From: Nonomuraea gerenzanensis
GTDB taxonomy: Bacteria; Actinomycetota; Actinomycetes; Streptosporangiales; Streptosporangiaceae
NCBI RefSeq assembly: GCF_020215645.1
Contig: NZ_CP084058.1
Span: forward strand, 7,068,001-7,132,000
Length of the DNA: 64,000 nt
Direction of reading: 5' to 3'
Translations under genes and position numbers: made by a program
Shown: positions 24,910 through 32,778 of the stretch, in pieces
Numbering within the stretch: position 1 is the first letter of the stretch
How the letters are laid out: each line of letters opens with the position of its first letter
The notes under the pieces: generated by a model
Told to the model about the DNA's origin: nothing
Databases searched by the model: none
Seen by the model: only the letters and a program-made list of their open reading frames with translations

Positions 24910-24971
24910 GTCCCGACTCTACGACCAGGCGGGCGCGCTCTCAGCCACCGGAACCTCTCCGGGCGGGAGGC

Positions 24972-25817
24972 TCAGCCGCCGGCGTCGGCGGACAGGAAGG
25001 CGACGGTGTCTCCGGTCACCAGCGGCAGGGCGGTGTCGCGGGTGACCTGGTCGCCGTTGAGCGCCGCCACCACGTGCCGGTCCAGGGTCAGCCCCACGGC
25101 GGCGGCCGCGGCGCCCAGCGTGGCGGCCCGTACGGCGTGCGGCCGGTGACCGCCGTTCCTGGCCAGCGCCCCGAACCGCTCCACTGTCACCTCGGGCGGC
25201 TCCCGGTCACGGGCCGCCGCGTAGTCGTCAGGGGAGTTGACGTTCACCACGGACTCCAGCTCCGGATCGTGGCGGGCCAGCTCCCTGTCGGCCAGCAGCT
25301 CCTCGTCGCTCAGCCGGCCGACCTCGCAGTGCTTGAACAGCATGCCCGGCCGCAGGTCCCCCTCGGCGAGCAGGCCCGCGACCAGCCCCGCCAGGGCGGT
25401 CCGGTACCCGGCGGCCAGCGGCTGCCTGAAGCCCCTGGCCACCGGCAGTGCGACGTCTGTGCCGGGGGTCAGGGCGCGCAGCACCCGCCGGACGAAGGCC
25501 GGGTGCAGGAACGGCATGTCGGTGGAGCACACGAACGCCGTCTCGGCCCGGTCGGCCACCGCCGCGAGCCCCACGGCCAGCCCCTGCATGGGGCCCAGCC
25601 CCTCGACGGGATCCTCGGCCACCGAGACGCCCTGCGGCAGCGGCGGCAGCTCCTGCCCCGGCGCGGCGACCACGACGACCGGGCCGTCCACCGTCCTGGC
25701 GAGCACCGCCGTCGCCCGGTACAGCAGCGTCGAGCCGTGCCATTCCAGCCAGGCCTTCGGCCGCCCCATCCGGGTGGAGCGCCCACCCGCCAGCACCACG
25801 CCCGCAGCAGTCCGCAT
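24972..25817 (-). CDS. MobA-MoaD fusion: molybdopterin guanylyltransferase with C-terminal beta-grasp sulfur-carrier domain
   Basis: Residues 1-200 are MobA: GVVLAGGRSTRMGRPKAWL (GTP-binding signature LAGGxSxRMGxxKA), CSTDMPFLHP, LPVARGFRQPLAAGYR and VVNVNSPDDYAAA. MobA attaches GMP to molybdopterin, making MGD. Residues 206-281 are a MoaD/ThiS-type beta-grasp domain: VTVERFGALARNGG, VVAALNGDQVTRDTAL and a C-terminal GDTVAFLSADAGG ending exactly in Gly-Gly, the form that is adenylated and thiocarboxylated to deliver sulfur in molybdopterin synthesis. Fusion of an early sulfur carrier with a last-step guanylyltransferase is unusual. First gene of the leftward operon, divergent from the sulfite-oxidase-like gene. 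Confidence 0.85.
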   Translation of the reverse strand: MRTAAGVVLAGGRSTRMGRPKAWLEWHGSTLLYRATAVLARTVDGPVVVVAAPGQELPPLPQGVSVAEDPVEGLGPMQGLAVGLAAVADRAETAFVCSTDMPFLHPAFVRRVLRALTPGTDVALPVARGFRQPLAAGYRTALAGLVAGLLAEGDLRPGMLFKHCEVGRLSDEELLADRELARHDPELESVVNVNSPDDYAAARDREPPEVTVERFGALARNGGHRPHAVRAATLGAAAAAVGLTLDRHVVAALNGDQVTRDTALPLVTGDTVAFLSADAGG

Positions 25818-25949
25818 GCTCGCATGCTAGGCCACGCGGTGGATCAACCACGCCCCGGCGGAGATCCGCCGGCCGCGGGGCGTGCTGCCCTTGACTGCGC
25901 CGATTTTCCCTGTCTACTGGTAGGAAGACACGGAAAGGGTGGTGGTCGC

Positions 25950-26867
25950 ATGCCGTACGGCGAACGGGGACGGGCGGACCTGCCGGGCAGGCGCGCGCTG
26001 CTGCGCACGATCCCGGCAGTGGGCGGGCTCGCCCTGCTGGGCGGGCCGCTCGCGGGCAGGGCGGCAGGCAGGACGGCGGGCAGGACGGCGGGCCCGCCGA
26101 TCGTCAAGCCGCTGATCGACGCGGCGGCCTGGCGGTTGCGGGTGCACGGCTCAGGGGTACGGCGGCCGCAGGAGCTGAGCTACGGCCAGCTGCGCTCGAT
26201 GCCGTCGGTGGCCCTGGACGCGGCGATCGAGTGCGCGGGCAACGGGCGCTCGTTCTTCGCCACCCAGCGGGGCCAGGAGGCGTCCGGCACCCCGTGGCGG
26301 CTCGGCGGGATCGGGGTGGCGCGCTGGCGCGGCGTGCCGCTGCCGCCCGACCACGGCTTCCCCGTGCGGGTGGTGGTGCCGTCCTGGATCGGGATCGCCT
26401 CGATCAAGTGGGTGGGCGACCTCCAGGTGTCAGCCGAGCCGCTGTCCTCGCCGTGGGATACCCGGTTCTACCGCTTCTTCGGCCCCGGCTACCCGGAGGG
26501 TGGCAGCCCGCCGCTAGCCGAGCAGGTCACCAAGAGCGCCTTCGAGCTGCCCTGGGGGGCCGCCGTGCCGTCCGGCTCGCCGTACCCGCTGCGCGGCAGG
26601 TCGTGGTCGGGGTGCGGGCGGATCGTCCGGGTGGAGGTGAGCACGGACGGCGGCGCCCGCTGGCGGCCCGCCAGGCTGCCGGACGGCGGGCGCGGCTCGG
26701 CGTGGACGCGCTGGCGGGCGACCTGGCCCGACCCGCTGCCCGGCGAGCGGCGGCTGCTGGCCCGGGCCACGGACGAGACCGGGGCCGTGCAGCCTGCCAC
26801 CACGCGCTTCAACGAGCTGGGTTACCTGTTCGACGCGATCGTCGCCCACCCCGTGCAGGTCAGCTAA
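25950..26867 (+). CDS. sulfite-oxidase-family molybdopterin protein with an internal deletion
   Basis: A 305-residue member of the oxidoreductase molybdopterin-binding family, with a secretion-like N-terminus (RRALLRTIPAVGGLALLGG). The Mo-ligand cysteine is present in IECAGNGR (about 93). GIGVARWRGVPL is then joined directly to PPDHGFPVRVVVPSWIG. In relatives I know, roughly 60-70 residues separate these (ending with a YEMNG.PLPPDHG segment). An in-frame deletion at repeated CCGCTGCCGCC-type bases would explain this. The C-terminal immunoglobulin-like dimerisation domain (GRIVRVEVSTDGG) is intact. The frame stays open, so it may be made but is probably not catalytically normal. Its 3' end overlaps the next gene by 8 bases. 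Confidence 0.7.
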   Translation: MPYGERGRADLPGRRALLRTIPAVGGLALLGGPLAGRAAGRTAGRTAGPPIVKPLIDAAAWRLRVHGSGVRRPQELSYGQLRSMPSVALDAAIECAGNGRSFFATQRGQEASGTPWRLGGIGVARWRGVPLPPDHGFPVRVVVPSWIGIASIKWVGDLQVSAEPLSSPWDTRFYRFFGPGYPEGGSPPLAEQVTKSAFELPWGAAVPSGSPYPLRGRSWSGCGRIVRVEVSTDGGARWRPARLPDGGRGSAWTRWRATWPDPLPGERRLLARATDETGAVQPATTRFNELGYLFDAIVAHPVQVS

Positions 26868-27972
26868 CGGCGCTGCCGGGGGCGTCGAAGTGGGCGGTGC
26901 TGTACTCCACCAGCATCGCCCGGCCCTTGATCTCGGCCGCCGCCTCGGCCCCGACGAGCCCCTGCCCCGGTAGCTGGCCCGCGCCGCGCTCGGGGCCGAG
27001 CGGGACGAGGATCACCGCGGGCTGGGGCTCGTAGGCGACGGCCTCGCCCTCGCCGGTGATCAGCGCGCGCAGGTTCGCGGCCAGCAGCTCGGCCTGCCGC
27101 CCGGCGAAGCCGGCCATGTTCCTGTCGGCGTCGGAGATGTCGCCGATGGCGTAGACGCGCTCGTGCCCGAGCACCCGCAGGGACGGGTCCACCCGTACGT
27201 AGCCCTGGGCGTCCCTGGCCTCGGCGAGGCTTCCGCGCAGGTAGCCGGTGCGGGGCTCGACGCCGAAGCAGCGGAACCAGACGTCGGCGGTCAGCTTCTC
27301 CCCCGCCTCGGTCGCGATCGCGATCGGCGCGGCGGTGGCGGGCGGCGCCTCGGGCAGCTCCCGCAGCGGGCTGCCCAGCTTGAGCTCGACGCCCAGCTCG
27401 TCGAGCTGCCTGCGCAGCTCCTCGCGCAGCTCCTGCTCGAACGGGCCGGGCAGGATGTCGGGGGCGGCGTCGGCGAGCGTGACGTGCTTGCCCGGGAACG
27501 TGGCCTTGATCTCCCCCGCCAGCTCCAGCCCCACCGGCCCGGCGCCGACCAGCAGCACCCGCTCGGCTCCCGCCAGGGCCTCGTGCGCGGCGCGCGCCTC
27601 GGCCTTGGCCAGCTCGGCGTCCGGCTTGCCGGCCTTGGCCGGGAACGGGTACGCCGACCCGGTGGCCAGCACCAGGTGGTCGGGTCGCAGGACGGCCCCG
27701 GAGGCGAGCGTGACCCGCGTGCCGTCCACGGCCACCGCGTGGTCGCGCAGGAACCGGCCGTGCGTGAGCAGCCGCCGGTACGGCACGAAGATCCGGTCCA
27801 GCCACTCCGGCTCGACCAGCGCCCGCCAGGCGGCCACGTTGTGCATGAACGCGTCGGACGGATCCACCAGCGTCACGTCGGCCACGTCGTCGAGCAGCCT
27901 GGCCACCTTGGACCCGCCGTAGCCGCCGCCCAGCACCACGATCTCGGGACGCACTCGCGCCTTCTCCCCCAT
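26860..27972 (-). CDS. FAD-dependent pyridine-nucleotide oxidoreductase (NDH-2/AIF-like)
   Basis: A 370-residue two-dinucleotide-fold flavoprotein. The FAD site is IVVLGGGYGGSKVARLL at the N-terminus; the NAD(P) site is VLLVGAGPVGLELAGEI (about 138); the second FAD motif is VYAIGDISD (about 277). This pattern matches NDH-2 and ferroptosis-suppressor/AIF-like reductases that pass electrons from NAD(P)H to quinones. There is no CxxC redox pair. ATG 27972 is chosen because AAGGAG lies 6 bases upstream; an in-frame ATG at 27993 would place that ribosome site inside the gene. It is divergent from the first P450. Confidence 0.8.
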   Translation of the reverse strand: MGEKARVRPEIVVLGGGYGGSKVARLLDDVADVTLVDPSDAFMHNVAAWRALVEPEWLDRIFVPYRRLLTHGRFLRDHAVAVDGTRVTLASGAVLRPDHLVLATGSAYPFPAKAGKPDAELAKAEARAAHEALAGAERVLLVGAGPVGLELAGEIKATFPGKHVTLADAAPDILPGPFEQELREELRRQLDELGVELKLGSPLRELPEAPPATAAPIAIATEAGEKLTADVWFRCFGVEPRTGYLRGSLAEARDAQGYVRVDPSLRVLGHERVYAIGDISDADRNMAGFAGRQAELLAANLRALITGEGEAVAYEPQPAVILVPLGPERGAGQLPGQGLVGAEAAAEIKGRAMLVEYSTAHFDAPGSAVS

Positions 27973-28080
27973 CACGGTCTCCTTACTAGTCATCGAGATG
28001 CGCCTAGGTTATTCAGATGGGCTAGCAAAATCAAAGTGACCATGTTTCTGGTAGCTCGGACCTCGCTTGAGAATCGCTTG

Positions 28081-28123
28081 CGTATCTAAACGTCGTGATC
28101 TACGGTGTCCTGCGTTAGATACG
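28081..28123. promoter_or_regulatory. 9-bp inverted repeat upstream of the first P450
   Basis: CGTATCTAA (28081-28089) and its exact reverse complement TTAGATACG (28115-28123) are separated by 25 bases in the AT-richer space between the flavoprotein and the P450. Centre-to-centre spacing of 34 bases (about three helical turns) suits an operator pair for one dimer class on the same DNA face. The binding protein is unknown. Confidence 0.45.
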
Positions 28124-28163
28124 GATGCGTACCCTAAACAGTCTTCAAGAACAGGACGCCCTG

Positions 28164-29402
28164 ATGAGCGTGGCCGAGCAGCCATCGAACGTGAGCACCG
28201 CCGGGATGCGGCGGATCCTGCCGCCGGAGGTGGTGGAGCGAGGGCCCGACCCCTTCGCCCCGCCGCCGGGCCTGCGGGGCGGCGGCCCGGTCCGGCCGCT
28301 GGACCTGCTGAACGGCGCGCGGGCGTGGCTGGTGACGGGGTTCGAGGAGGCCCGTACCGTGCTGTCGGACGCCCGGTTCAGCGCCGACAAGCTGCGCCAC
28401 CGCGACGCCACGTCGCCGCGCCCGCCCGCGGAGCCGCCCCGGGGCGCGCGTGCGGACGGCGCGTTCGTCTTCATGGACCCGCCGGAGCACACCCGGCTGC
28501 GGCGGCCACTGACCAGCCAGTTCACGGTGCGGCGGATGCGCGAGCTGGAGTCGCGGGTCAGGGAGATCGCGGTCGGGCACATCGAGGCGATGCGGGCGGC
28601 GGGCACTCAGGCCGACCTGGTGCCGGCGTTCGCGCTGCCGCTGCCGTCGCTGGTCATCTGCGAGCTGCTCGGCGTGGACTACGCCGACCGCGCGGAGTTC
28701 CAGGAGCGCACGGCGGTCGGGCTGAGCGCGAGCGCGACCCCGGCCGAGCAGGCCGTGGCGCGCGCCGGGCTGCATGCGTTCATGGGGCGGCTGGTGTCGG
28801 CCAAGCGCGCGAAGCCCGCCGACGACCTCCTGTCGGGCCTCGTCCACGACACCGACCCGCCCCTGACGGACGCGCAGCTCACCGACGTCGCCCTGCTCCT
28901 GCTCACCGCGGGCCACGAGACCACGGCGAACATGCTGGGCCTGGGCACGTTCGCGCTGCTGGAGCACCCTGACCAGCTCGCGGCGCTGCGGGCCGAGCCC
29001 GGCCTGATCGACAACGCGGTGGAGGAGCTGCTGCGCTACCTGTCGATCATCCAGCTCGGGGTCAGCCGCGTCGCCACGGAGCCGGTGACGCTGGGCGGGG
29101 TGGACCTGCCGGCCGGCGCCACCGTCGTGATCGCCACGCCCGAGGTCAACCGGGACCCGCGGCACTGGACCGACCCCGACGTGCTCGACCTGCGGCGCCC
29201 GCGCACGCCGCACCTGGCGTTCGGGCACGGGGTGCACCAGTGCCTGGGCCAGCAGCTCGCCCGCATCGAGCTGCGGATCGGGCTGGGCGAGCTGCTCTCC
29301 CGCCTGCCAGGCCTGCGCCTGGCCGTGCCCGCCGGGCAGGTGCCCCTGCGCGACGAGATGCTCGTCTTCGGCGTACGCTCGCTGCCCGTCACCTGGTCCT
29401 GA
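28164..29402 (+). CDS. cytochrome P450
   Basis: A 412-residue soluble bacterial P450 with all usual landmarks: FMDPPEHTRLRRPL (C-helix), I-helix LLLLTAGHETTANML with the acid-alcohol pair, K-helix EELLR, and the heme loop FGHGVHQCLGQQLAR with the proximal Cys. The composition resembles CYP105/CYP107-type enzymes of natural-product or xenobiotic metabolism. ATG 28164 has AGGA upstream; an earlier ATG at 28125 is in frame but lies at the edge of the inverted repeat. No ferredoxin gene is adjacent, so the redox partner must come from elsewhere. It is convergent with the TetR gene. Confidence 0.85.
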   Translation: MSVAEQPSNVSTAGMRRILPPEVVERGPDPFAPPPGLRGGGPVRPLDLLNGARAWLVTGFEEARTVLSDARFSADKLRHRDATSPRPPAEPPRGARADGAFVFMDPPEHTRLRRPLTSQFTVRRMRELESRVREIAVGHIEAMRAAGTQADLVPAFALPLPSLVICELLGVDYADRAEFQERTAVGLSASATPAEQAVARAGLHAFMGRLVSAKRAKPADDLLSGLVHDTDPPLTDAQLTDVALLLLTAGHETTANMLGLGTFALLEHPDQLAALRAEPGLIDNAVEELLRYLSIIQLGVSRVATEPVTLGGVDLPAGATVVIATPEVNRDPRHWTDPDVLDLRRPRTPHLAFGHGVHQCLGQQLARIELRIGLGELLSRLPGLRLAVPAGQVPLRDEMLVFGVRSLPVTWS

Positions 29403-29411
29403 GAGCGGGGG

Positions 29412-30029
29412 TCACGCCGCCGTCAGGTAACGGGTGAACATCGCGACCAGCTCGTCCTCCAGCCGCCGCAGATCGACGGGCTCGTGCTCGGCGACGACCT
29501 GGTGCACGACCAGCTCGATCGTGGCGTTGATGATTCTGGCGGCAGTCTCGACGTCGGACACCCGCACCTCCGGGTAGCGGCCCAGCAGGTCGCGGGTGTG
29601 GGCGTTGCGCATGTCCTTGGTCTCGTAGACCTTGCGCACCAGCTCGGGCGAGCGTGGCGCCTGCTCCACCATGACGCGCAGCAGCCGCGGGTCCTCCAGG
29701 TGGTTGGCGATGGCGGCCTGCACGAAGACCCGCATGAGCCCCTCCACGGTGCCGGGCAGCTCCTCAGCCTGACGGCGGGCGGACTCGGCGGCGCCGCTGT
29801 CGAGGTGGCCGCGCACCAGCTCCAGGAGGATGGCGTCCTTGTTCGGATAGTACTGATACAGCGATCCGATCGACACGCGGGCGCGCTCGGCGATCCGGTT
29901 GGTGGTGCCGGCGGCGTAGCCGTACTCGGCGAAAACGTGAGCAGCCGCCTCGAGGATGCGCTTGCGGGTGAGCTCGGCGCGGACCTGCCGCGGCTGTTTG
30001 CGCGGGTGGAGCGGTTGTTCCCTGGGCAT
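29412..30029 (-). CDS. TetR-family transcriptional regulator
   Basis: A 205-residue regulator with a canonical TetR helix-turn-helix at residues 20-65 (RKRILEAAAHVFAEYGYAAG, VSIGSLYQYYPNKDAILLEL) and an all-helical ligand domain with the TetR_C-type segment VRVSDVETAARIINATIELVVHQ. GGAG stands 8 bases before the ATG. It is divergent from the siderophore-interacting protein across 143 bases, which is the most likely target; the P450 lies convergent on the other side. Confidence 0.85.
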   Translation of the reverse strand: MPREQPLHPRKQPRQVRAELTRKRILEAAAHVFAEYGYAAGTTNRIAERARVSIGSLYQYYPNKDAILLELVRGHLDSGAAESARRQAEELPGTVEGLMRVFVQAAIANHLEDPRLLRVMVEQAPRSPELVRKVYETKDMRNAHTRDLLGRYPEVRVSDVETAARIINATIELVVHQVVAEHEPVDLRRLEDELVAMFTRYLTAA

Positions 30030-30172
30030 CGCCGGTCTCCTGTCGCAGGGCGGGAAAGCGAGTAGTCAAAGAACTGAAGAATTACTCATAATAGTGCTCT
30101 GAGCAGGCAAAACGCGACATTCATCGCGCGCTGCCACCCCGCCTCGCCATCGATCCGTGAGGAGAACATCAG

Positions 30173-30979
30173 GTGCTGCCCAAGGTACGCCTGCCGGAGA
30201 CCCGACACATGATCACCCTGGAGGTCGTCAGGAACACCAGGCTGAGCCCCCACTTCACCTCCGTCACCCTCGGCGGCCCGGAGCTGGAACGGCTGCACCC
30301 GATGGGCTTCGACCAGACCGTACGGCTGTTCTTCCCCCGGGAGGGGCAGGCCGGGCTCCGGATGCCGACGCTGTCCAACGAGGCCTGGATGGCGCAGGTC
30401 CTGCTGCTGCCGAAGTCGCGCCGGCCCTGGGTGCGCAACTACACGCTGCGGCGGGTGCGGCCCGAGGTGAACGAGGTGGACATCGAGTTCGCTCTGCACG
30501 GCACGGAGAGCCCGGCCTCGGCGTGGGCGCTGCGGGCCCGGCCCGGCGAGCCGGCCGGCATCTTCGACATGGGCATCAGTTACCTGCCGCCGGCGGAGGC
30601 CGCCTGGCACCTGCTCGTCGCGGACGAGAGCGCGCTGCCCGCCGTCCTGGCGATCCTGGACAGCGCGCCCGACTCGCTCGTGGCCGAGGTCTTCCTGGAG
30701 GTGCCCGAAAGTGCGGACATCCGGGGGGACGTGCGGGGTCCGGCGGGCGTACGGATCCACTGGCTGCCCCGCGACGGCGCCGGCACCATGCCGGGGCAGC
30801 TGGCGCTGGAGACCGTCAAGCGGGCGGTCCTGCCCGGCGGGCGCTTCTACACGTGGGTGGCGGGCGAGTCGCGGCTGCCGACCGGGTTGCGGCGGCATCT
30901 GGTGAACGATCGGGGGACCGCCAAGGGGGACATCGCGTTCCTGGGCTACTGGCGGCACGGCCGGTCGAGCCCGGGCTGA
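30173..30979 (+). CDS. siderophore-interacting protein (ferric-siderophore reductase family)
   Basis: A 268-residue flavin reductase-like protein of the ViuB/SIP family, which releases iron from imported ferric siderophores. An FAD-binding barrel carries the signature RNYTLRR (RxYT). The C-terminal part has LLVADESALPAVLAIL and FYTWVAGES, the SIP-domain NAD(P)H region. The start is GTG with GAGGAG 7-8 bases upstream. It is divergent from TetR, so ligand-controlled rather than only iron control is possible. The last residues are followed by an AT-rich stretch that holds the promoter of the next gene. Confidence 0.85.
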   Translation: MLPKVRLPETRHMITLEVVRNTRLSPHFTSVTLGGPELERLHPMGFDQTVRLFFPREGQAGLRMPTLSNEAWMAQVLLLPKSRRPWVRNYTLRRVRPEVNEVDIEFALHGTESPASAWALRARPGEPAGIFDMGISYLPPAEAAWHLLVADESALPAVLAILDSAPDSLVAEVFLEVPESADIRGDVRGPAGVRIHWLPRDGAGTMPGQLALETVKRAVLPGGRFYTWVAGESRLPTGLRRHLVNDRGTAKGDIAFLGYWRHGRSSPG

Positions 30980-31015
30980 GTATCGACGATATCTTTTTTG
31001 TGGTTCCATCGATAT

Positions 31016-31060
31016 TTCCAGTGATACTCTTCGAGGTGTTTCCATCGGAGGATCACTGGA
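31016..31060. promoter_or_regulatory. probable TetR operator before the NmrA-like gene
   Basis: TTCCAGTGATACTC at 31016-31029 is repeated exactly, inverted, at 32750-32763 in front of the TetR gene. Within this region TCCAGTGAT (31017-31025) also pairs with ATCACTGGA (31052-31060), leaving a 26-base spacer. The sequence covers the expected promoter 8-52 bases before the ATG. Confidence 0.6.
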
Positions 31061-31067
31061 GTGCGAC

Positions 31068-31931
31068 ATGATCATCGTGACCGGCGCCACCGGACAGCTC
31101 GGGCGCCAGATCGTCGAACGGCTGCTGGCCCGCGTACCGGCTGACCGGATCGGGCTGAGCGTCCGCGACCCGCGCAAGGCGCGGGTGTTCGCCGAGCAGG
31201 GCGTGCGGGTGCGGCGGGGGGACTTCGCCGACGCCGGGAGCCTCGCCCACGCCTTCGAGGGGGCCACCCAGGTGCTGGTCACCTCGGTCGACCGGTTCGG
31301 CGGCGAGGCCGTACGGCAGCATCGGGCCGCCATCGGCGCGGCCGTCGCGGCGGGCGCCCGCCGCGTGCTCTACACCAGCCACATGGGGGCGGGGGCGTCC
31401 TCACGGTTCCAGGCGTGCCGCGATCACGCCGCGACGGAGGAGGTGCTGCGCGGGTGCGGCGTGCCGTACACCGCGCTGCGCAACGGGTTCTACGCCGCCG
31501 CCGCGCTGCAGTTCCTCGGTCAGGGGCCGCAGTCGGGCGAGATCGCGTTGCCCGCGGACGGGGCGGTCAGCTGGACCTGTCATGAGGATCTGGCCGAGGC
31601 GGCTGCTGTGATCCTGGCTGATGAGGGGTGCTTCGAGGGGGCTACTCCGCCGCTCACCGCGGGGCGGGCGTTCGGCTTCGACGATGTCGCCCGGGTCGTG
31701 GGGGAGGTCACCGGGCGGGCCGTCAGCCGGAGTGTCGTGAGCGATGGCGGGTTTCTGCGGCAGTTGATGGAGCATGGGGTGCCGGGGGAGCGTGCGCAGC
31801 ACCTACTCGATGTGTTCCTCGCCAGCCGGGCGGGCGAGTTCGCCGCCGTTGATCCGGCGCTGGGCCGCTTGCTGCGGCGCGAGCCCCTCTCGCTGGACAC
31901 CGTGCTGCGCAAGCACCTGGCCGCCGCTTGA
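31068..31931 (+). CDS. NmrA/QOR2-like NAD(P)-binding oxidoreductase
   Basis: A 287-residue atypical short-chain dehydrogenase. N-terminal Rossmann signature MIIVTGATGQLGRQIVERLL, then LSVRDPRKARVFAEQGVRVRRGDFAD (NADP specificity loop). Like NmrA/QOR2 proteins it lacks a YxxxK catalytic pair; instead it has VPYTALRNGFYAAAAL. These proteins act as quinone reductases or redox sensors. It shares an exact 14-bp operator-like motif with the convergent TetR gene, which suggests control by that regulator. Confidence 0.8.
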   Translation: MIIVTGATGQLGRQIVERLLARVPADRIGLSVRDPRKARVFAEQGVRVRRGDFADAGSLAHAFEGATQVLVTSVDRFGGEAVRQHRAAIGAAVAAGARRVLYTSHMGAGASSRFQACRDHAATEEVLRGCGVPYTALRNGFYAAAALQFLGQGPQSGEIALPADGAVSWTCHEDLAEAAAVILADEGCFEGATPPLTAGRAFGFDDVARVVGEVTGRAVSRSVVSDGGFLRQLMEHGVPGERAQHLLDVFLASRAGEFAAVDPALGRLLRREPLSLDTVLRKHLAAA

Positions 31932-31945
31932 GGCGGCGACCGCCT
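31931..31945. terminator. short hairpin between convergent genes
   Basis: AGGCGG, CGA, CCGCCT form a 6-bp stem starting at the last base of the NmrA-like stop codon. There is no T-tract, so it is only a weak terminator candidate. Confidence 0.25.
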
Positions 31946-31980
31946 GCGTGAGCGCCGGCCGCCGTCAGCGCTCGCCGCCG

Positions 31981-32715
31981 TCAGTGCCGGGCGGCGGCCA
32001 GGCGGTCGAGCCATTCGGCGAGGAGCCGCTGCTCGGCCTCGCTGAGCGCCGTCTGCTGGGGCAGCACGGCACGCAGCGCCCGGGCGGCGCCGGCCGGGCC
32101 GGGGTCCTGGACGGCCGGTTCGTCCGTCGTGACGGCGGCGACCATGGACTCGCGCAGCGTGCTCAGCAGGGCCGGGTCGCGCCCGTCCTCGGGGAGCGAG
32201 AGCCAGGTGAGCACGGCCCCGCGCGCGGTGGCGTGGATGAGGGCGGCGGCGAGCGCCTCGTCCACGCGCAACCGGCCGGCGGCGGCGAGGCGGCGGATGC
32301 GCCCGAGGAGGATCTCCATGCCGGCCCGGAACGCGGCCGAGTCCGTGCCGCGCCGGGGCTCGCCGTACATCACCGCGTAGAGCGCCGGGTTGGCGAGCCC
32401 GAACTCCACGGCGAGGTCCCAGCCCGCCCGCAGGTCGTCCACCGGGTCCTCAGGGGCGGGGACGGCGCGCTTGGCCTCCAGGAACCGGGCGTAGCCGTGC
32501 TCGGCCACGGCGTCGAGCAGCCCGTCCATGTCCTCGAAGTGCCGGTAGATGGCGGGCGGCTGCACCCCGGCCGCCGCGGCGACCGCCCGGGTGGTGACCG
32601 CCTCCCTCCCCTCGCGCGCGAGAAGGCCGGCGGCGGCCTCGATGACCCGCTGGCGGGTCAGCTCACGCCCGCCCGCCCCCTCCGGTACGGCGCCCGTCTT
32701 CGATCTCCTCGGCAT
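31981..32715 (-). CDS. TetR-family transcriptional regulator
   Basis: A 244-residue TetR repressor. DNA-binding region LTRQRVIEAAAGLLAREG, AVTTRAVAAAAGVQPPAIYR, HFEDMDGLLDAV, then a helical effector domain with YAVMYGEPRRG typical of the WHG-domain subgroup. It is convergent with the NmrA-like gene. An inverted copy of the NmrA promoter motif lies 35 bases before its start, so it probably represses itself and the NmrA-like gene. Confidence 0.85.
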   Translation of the reverse strand: MPRRSKTGAVPEGAGGRELTRQRVIEAAAGLLAREGREAVTTRAVAAAAGVQPPAIYRHFEDMDGLLDAVAEHGYARFLEAKRAVPAPEDPVDDLRAGWDLAVEFGLANPALYAVMYGEPRRGTDSAAFRAGMEILLGRIRRLAAAGRLRVDEALAAALIHATARGAVLTWLSLPEDGRDPALLSTLRESMVAAVTTDEPAVQDPGPAGAARALRAVLPQQTALSEAEQRLLAEWLDRLAAARH

Positions 32716-32749
32716 GGAGGCGATGATACCGGTGGCTTCGGATCAGCGT

Positions 32750-32763
32750 GAGTATCACTGGAA
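32750..32763. promoter_or_regulatory. second copy of the TetR operator motif
   Basis: GAGTATCACTGGAA is the exact reverse complement of the 14-bp motif at 31016-31029. It lies 35 bases upstream of the TetR start, between the TetR gene and the 3' end of the PEBP gene. A 14-bp exact match over 1.7 kb at the two promoters of one convergent pair is unlikely by chance. Confidence 0.6.
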
Positions 32764-32778
32764 CCAAATGAGGGCCGG

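Noticed and set aside
25074..25949. N-terminal extension of the sulfite-oxidase-like protein to 25074
   Set aside because: The extension is antisense to mobA-moaD. A signal-peptide-like start with GGAAAGGG upstream lies at 25950.
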